A stretch of DNA of 9,372 bases, taken from the NCBI GenBank assembly GCA_964195545.1, contig CAXMQQ010000025.1:1-9372 (forward strand), read 5' to 3'. The position numbers and the translations under genes are program-made. Source of the DNA: JAHEEL01 sp964195545. GTDB lineage: Bacteria > Actinomycetota > Acidimicrobiia > Spongiisociales > UBA5794. Positions within the stretch are counted from its first letter, which is position 1, and each line of letters starts with the position of its first letter. A model generated the notes under the pieces. That model was not told where the DNA came from and did no database searches. It saw only the letters and a program-made list of their open reading frames with translations. This document shows, in pieces, positions 6,524 to 9,372 of this stretch.

Positions 6524-6533
6524 AAAGTAGAAG
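6509..6533 (+). repeat. Two-copy direct repeat at the dehydrogenase stop codon
   Basis: GAAAGTAGAAG occurs at 6509-6519 and again at 6523-6533, a 14-base period. The first copy encodes the last residues (ESRR) and the stop TAG lies between the copies. It resembles a short simple-sequence tract, possibly the edge of an intergenic element that has replaced the original 3' end. Confidence 0.6.
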
Positions 6534-6556
6534 GCACAGCGGGGCGCATAGCTAAG

Positions 6557-6562
6557 TAGAGT
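6557..6562 (+). promoter_or_regulatory. Possible -10 element of the MFS gene
   Basis: TAGAGT fits TANNNT and lies 30 bases before ATG 6593 in the 69-base gap after the dehydrogenase. No good -35 is visible. Read-through from the dehydrogenase gene is equally possible because no terminator hairpin is evident in the gap. Confidence 0.22.
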
Positions 6563-6592
6563 GTCCGCCTCTGACCGACCGAGGGACGCCTC

Positions 6593-8263
6593 ATGGACGA
6601 CGATCTCGAGAAGACGACCGCGACGAATCACGGAATGGCGATTCTTGCCGTGCTGTCTGCCGCGATGTTCGTGTACGTCATCGATACCACGTTGATGAAC
6701 GTCTCCATCTCGGCCCTCGTCGAGGACCTCAATACGACGGTGGGGCAGGTGCAGGCTGCTATCACCCTGTACACCCTGACGATGGCGTCGTTCATGCTCA
6801 CCGGTGGGAAGCTCGGCGACATCTGGGGATCGAAGCGTGCCTTCCGGATCGGCCTGATCATCTACGGGATCGGTACAACGATCACGGCCTTCGCCCCGAC
6901 CATCGGTTTCGTCATGTTCGGCTGGTCGATCCTCGAGGGGCTGGGGTCGGCGCTCATCGTCCCCGCCATCAACACGCTTGTGCGTGCCAATTTCAAAGGA
7001 TCAAAGCGAGCATCGGCGTACGGAATCCTCTTCGGTGTCGCAGCCGCCGGCGCCGCGTTCGGTCCGCTCATCGGTGGTTGGGTCACGACGTATCTGAGCT
7101 GGAGAGTTGCATTCGCCGCCGAAGCTCTCATCGTTCTTGGGGTGCTCCTCGCATCGGGACTCATCACCGACGCACCGGCGGTCGTCCCGAAACCGAAACT
7201 CGACCTCGTCGGAGTCGGTCTCTCGGCGTCCGGCATGGCCCTCTTCGTCTTCGGGATCCTTCAAACGACAAGCAGGGGATGGCAGGATCCGCTCGTTCTG
7301 TTCCTGATCGGAATCGGTATCGTGCTGATCGGAGCCTTCGTGTGGTGGGTGAGGAAGATGGAGGCCGAGGATCGTCCTGCACTCGTTCACCCATCGATCT
7401 TCCGGCATCGGACCACATCGGCAGGCCTTCCAATCCTCTCGACCCAGACCTTCGCTCAGGCTGGTTTGCTGTTCCTGATTCCCCTCTTCACCCAGTCGGT
7501 CCTCGGCTTCGACGCTCTCCAGACGGGAATAACGCTGCTGCCCCTGTCGATCGGCGTACTACTCACATCAGTGCTCACACCTTCGCTCGGTCAACGGATC
7601 TATCCGAAGTACATCATCCAGGCTGGATTGGTACTGCTCTTCATCGGGGGTCTCATCCTCGCGGGATCGCTCGAGGGCGCGACACAAGCAAGCGACATGG
7701 CGCTCGGCCTGCTGATCGGTGGGCTCGCGATCGGGCTGATCGCTGGCCAGTTGCCGAATCTGATCCTCAGCGGTGTCGATGCTGTAGAGGCGAGCGAGGC
7801 GTCAGGGCTCCAGGGAACTGCCCAGAACCTCGGCATGGCTCTGGGAACCGCGATAATCGGCACCGTCATCCTCAGCGTTGGATTGTCGTCGATGGGCGAC
7901 CAGGTGGCCGACAGCACGACCATCCCCGACGCCATGAAGCCACAGATCCAGACAGCGCTCGACAGTGGTCTCAACGAGGCCGATGTCGACGTCGTCGAGA
8001 GCGAGATCGCCACCGAGCCGGCAGACGTGCAGGCCGAGGTTGAATCGATCTATCGCGTGTCAGCAGTGAATGGTTTCCAGGGCGCCATTCTGGCGGGCGG
8101 AGTGGTGGCACTCTTCGGAGCGTTCCTCTCATTCTGGCTACCGAAGCAGAAGCTGCCCCGTGACACCAGCGCGGCGCAGGTCATCCGAGAGACGGTCCGC
8201 AGCCCCGCCATCCCGACGATGCAGTTGGAGATGGACGACCTGTCGACTCCGCAACGCCAGTAG
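6593..8263 (+). CDS. MFS transporter, DHA2 (14-helix) drug:proton antiporter family
   Basis: This 556-residue integral membrane protein has about 14 hydrophobic helices, in line with the EmrB/QacA group. Seen: a cytosolic N-terminal tail; motif D1 DTTLMNVSIS (31-40) in helix 1; motif A GGKLGDIWGSKR (71-82) in the loop between helices 2 and 3; motif B region WSILEGLGSALIVPA (111-125) in helix 4; motif C AAFGPLIGGW (154-163) in helix 5. An acidic hydrophilic loop at about 432-490 separates the last two helices, as in QacA relatives, and a 38-residue cytosolic tail ends the protein. The normal Arg of motif B is replaced by Ser112, a variant I recall from other actinobacterial and archaeal members. 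Members export drugs, dyes or metabolites by proton exchange; the substrate is unknown. The start ATG 6593 has GAGGG eight bases upstream. It converges with the SDR gene. Confidence 0.93.
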   Translation: MDDDLEKTTATNHGMAILAVLSAAMFVYVIDTTLMNVSISALVEDLNTTVGQVQAAITLYTLTMASFMLTGGKLGDIWGSKRAFRIGLIIYGIGTTITAFAPTIGFVMFGWSILEGLGSALIVPAINTLVRANFKGSKRASAYGILFGVAAAGAAFGPLIGGWVTTYLSWRVAFAAEALIVLGVLLASGLITDAPAVVPKPKLDLVGVGLSASGMALFVFGILQTTSRGWQDPLVLFLIGIGIVLIGAFVWWVRKMEAEDRPALVHPSIFRHRTTSAGLPILSTQTFAQAGLLFLIPLFTQSVLGFDALQTGITLLPLSIGVLLTSVLTPSLGQRIYPKYIIQAGLVLLFIGGLILAGSLEGATQASDMALGLLIGGLAIGLIAGQLPNLILSGVDAVEASEASGLQGTAQNLGMALGTAIIGTVILSVGLSSMGDQVADSTTIPDAMKPQIQTALDSGLNEADVDVVESEIATEPADVQAEVESIYRVSAVNGFQGAILAGGVVALFGAFLSFWLPKQKLPRDTSAAQVIRETVRSPAIPTMQLEMDDLSTPQRQ

Positions 8264-8274
8264 AGCTCAACCTC

Positions 8275-8299
8275 GCCCAGCGGACGCTCGTATCTGGGC
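8275..8299. terminator. Inverted repeat between convergent genes, possible terminator
   Basis: GCCCAG (8275-8280) and CTGGGC (8294-8299) form a perfect 6-bp stem around a 13-base loop in the 76-base gap between the MFS stop and the SDR stop. Position between convergent genes suggests a bidirectional terminator. There is no T-run on either strand and the loop is long, so support is modest. Confidence 0.35.
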
Positions 8300-8339
8300 A
8301 CGGATAGTCATGGTCCTAGAGAAGAACGACCGGGGGGCA

Positions 8340-9167
8340 CTAGCCGTCCAGGAAGAAGTCTGGCATCAGATCTTCGACCGGGGCATCGGCGTATGCGGAT
8401 AGGTCGGTCACGCCGGATTCTGCGAGTGTCTCATCGTCGATGTAGAAGTTGCCGGTTGCCTCGCGGCTCGGGCGTGTGAAGATCGCATAGGCCGCATCGG
8501 CCATGATCTCGGGCGCGCGGGTCCGGCGCATAGCGTCGTCGCCGCCAAGAAGATTCTGGACGGCTGCGGTGGCGATGGCGGTGCGCGGCCACAGGCTGTT
8601 CACGGCGATCCCTGCACCTGCGAACTCGGCCGACATGCCGAGCGTGCACATCGACATTCCGTACTTCGCCATCGTGTACGCCAGGTTGTTGGCGAACCAA
8701 TGGGGTGACAGGTTCAGCGGTGGGCTGAGGCTGAGAATGTGAGGATTCTCAGCGCTCTTCAGATGCGGGATACAGGACCGCGAGACCAGATACGTTCCCC
8801 TGGCGTTGATGTCCTGCATCAGGTCGTACGACTTCATCGGCAGCTGCTCGGTACCGGAGAGGTTGATCGCTGACGCGTTGTTCAGACAGAGATCGATCCC
8901 GCCGAACGCGTCGATGGTCTGGGCAACAGCGGCCTCGACCTGATCGTCGAAACGGATGTCACCCACGATGGGGAGCGCCTTACCTCCAGCCTCTTCGATC
9001 TCCCGGGCGGCGGTGAAGATCGTTCCCGGGAGTCTCGGATTCGGATCGGCGGTCTTCGAGATCAGAGCGACATTGGCGCCGTCGGCAGCGACACGCTTGG
9101 CGATGGCGAGGCCGATCCCTCGGCTGCCACCGGACATGAACATCGTCTTCCCGGACAGGTTGAGCAT
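8340..9167 (-). CDS. Short-chain dehydrogenase/reductase, HSDL2-like
   Basis: This 275-residue classical SDR resembles the dehydrogenase domain of hydroxysteroid dehydrogenase-like protein 2. Seen: cofactor loop SGGSRGIG (12-19, the usual TGxxxGIG with Ser first); GDIRFDD (69-75) for the adenine; NNAS (96-99); active-site Asn121 in DINARG; Ser146 or Ser148 in ILSLSPPLNLSPHW (144-157), and the YTMAK catalytic pair Tyr164/Lys168. SPPLNL followed by AYTMAKYGMSMC and NSLWPRTAIATAA is the specific HSDL2 signature. Animal HSDL2 has a C-terminal SCP2 sterol-carrier domain; this protein lacks it and ends in an acidic tail. It probably acts on an acyl or sterol-like alcohol or ketone with NAD(P), substrate unknown. 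ATG 9167 has AGGAG five bases upstream (9173-9177). It follows the upstream partial gene by 30 bases, likely one transcript. Confidence 0.93.
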   Translation of the reverse strand: MLNLSGKTMFMSGGSRGIGLAIAKRVAADGANVALISKTADPNPRLPGTIFTAAREIEEAGGKALPIVGDIRFDDQVEAAVAQTIDAFGGIDLCLNNASAINLSGTEQLPMKSYDLMQDINARGTYLVSRSCIPHLKSAENPHILSLSPPLNLSPHWFANNLAYTMAKYGMSMCTLGMSAEFAGAGIAVNSLWPRTAIATAAVQNLLGGDDAMRRTRAPEIMADAAYAIFTRPSREATGNFYIDDETLAESGVTDLSAYADAPVEDLMPDFFLDG

Positions 9168-9172
9168 GTGCG

Positions 9173-9177
9173 CTCCT
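9173..9177 (-). promoter_or_regulatory. Ribosome binding site of the SDR gene
   Basis: AGGAG on the minus strand, five bases before ATG 9167, confirming this start right at the beginning of the SDR fold. Confidence 0.75.
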
Positions 9178-9197
9178 TCGCTCGGTTTGAACGCAGG

Positions 9198-9372
9198 CTA
9201 CTGCCCGACGCCGGGGCAGCAGAGCAGGCGCATCTCTTCCCTCGTCCCTGCGTCGAGCGCCTTGAGGGGAGCGCGCAACGTCCCGGTAGCGAGGCCCTCC
9301 ATCTCGGCAGCGGCGTACGTTCCGGCCAGCCCGTGGCGTTCAACCGTCGCCGAGATCGCCGACAGGCGGTCC
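9198..9372 (-). CDS. C-terminal end of a probable DapA-superfamily aldolase (partial)
   Basis: The minus strand has an open frame of 57 codons entering from the right edge and ending in TAG at 9198-9200. The visible residues include ERHGLAGTYAAAEMEGLATG and TLRAPLKALDAGTREEMRLL. The pattern G-x2-x-G-x-x-R-x-PL-x-x-L-x4-x-E-x-R-x-L is what the C-terminal helix of dihydrodipicolinate synthase/N-acetylneuraminate lyase proteins (PF00701) looks like, where 'R-x-PL-x-x-L' ends the last helical hairpin. The catalytic Lys and Tyr would lie outside the window, so the assignment is tentative. Codon use and the 30-base gap to the SDR gene on the same strand support a real gene and a shared transcript. 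The CCPG tail is unusual for the family. Confidence 0.5.
   Translation of the reverse strand, partial: DRLSAISATVERHGLAGTYAAAEMEGLATGTLRAPLKALDAGTREEMRLLCCPGVGQ

Noticed and set aside
5486..6631. 381-codon minus-strand open frame opposite the alcohol dehydrogenase
   Set aside because: The plus strand has complete zinc-site and Rossmann motifs; the opposite frame shows no family pattern.
7078..8043. 321-codon plus-strand open frame inside the MFS gene
   Set aside because: It is an out-of-frame Arg/Ser/Pro-rich reading of the transporter gene with no hydrophobic or domain structure.
1..9372. CRISPR, tRNA, rRNA, transposase, toxin-antitoxin or phage genes
   Set aside because: Nothing on either strand supports any of these; the coding capacity is filled by recognised metabolic and transport genes.

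Overview
The window looks like a chromosomal piece of a high-GC bacterium, most likely an uncultured actinomycete of the Acidimicrobiia type. That placement is inference. It rests on the GC-rich codon use, the three-gene proton-translocating transhydrogenase (pntAA-pntAB-pntB), an AdhP/TIGR02822-like zinc dehydrogenase, a DHA2 exporter and an HSDL2-like dehydrogenase. No rRNA or tRNA gene, CRISPR array, transposase, integrase or phage gene was seen.

Layout, left to right. (1) 1-506, minus: the N-terminal 168 residues of a secreted TPM-domain protein that runs off the left edge. (2) 507-756: a non-coding gap holding GC-rich imperfect palindromes that look like a dispersed intergenic repeat. 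(3) 757-5394, minus: one tightly packed transcription unit, read from right to left as pntAA, pntAB, pntB, a small nitroreductase-fold flavoprotein and an archaeal-type S-adenosylmethionine synthetase. The first four genes are joined by GTGA and ATGA overlaps and by a TGATATG junction. The synthetase follows after 40 bases with its own strong ribosome binding site. (4) 5395-5515: a divergent intergenic region with three alternating TTGCC/GGCAA half-sites spaced exactly 13 bases apart, a good operator candidate. (5) 5516-6523, plus: a zinc-dependent alcohol dehydrogenase. (6) 6593-8263, plus: a 14-helix MFS exporter. (7) 8264-8339: a short convergent gap with a GCCCAG/CTGGGC inverted repeat. 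(8) 8340-9372, minus: an HSDL2-type short-chain dehydrogenase preceded by the C-terminal end of a probable DapA-superfamily aldolase that enters from the right edge.

How the genes fit together. The transhydrogenase uses the proton gradient to make NADPH from NADH. The nitroreductase-fold enzyme downstream is a plausible NAD(P)H consumer, and the SAM synthetase supplies methyl donor from methionine and ATP. Cotranscription of the last two with pnt is the least ordinary arrangement here. The SAM synthetase belongs to the archaeal family (PF01941/COG1812), not the usual bacterial MetK family. The rest is ordinary housekeeping or accessory metabolism, and I do not see a new defence or mobile system in this window.
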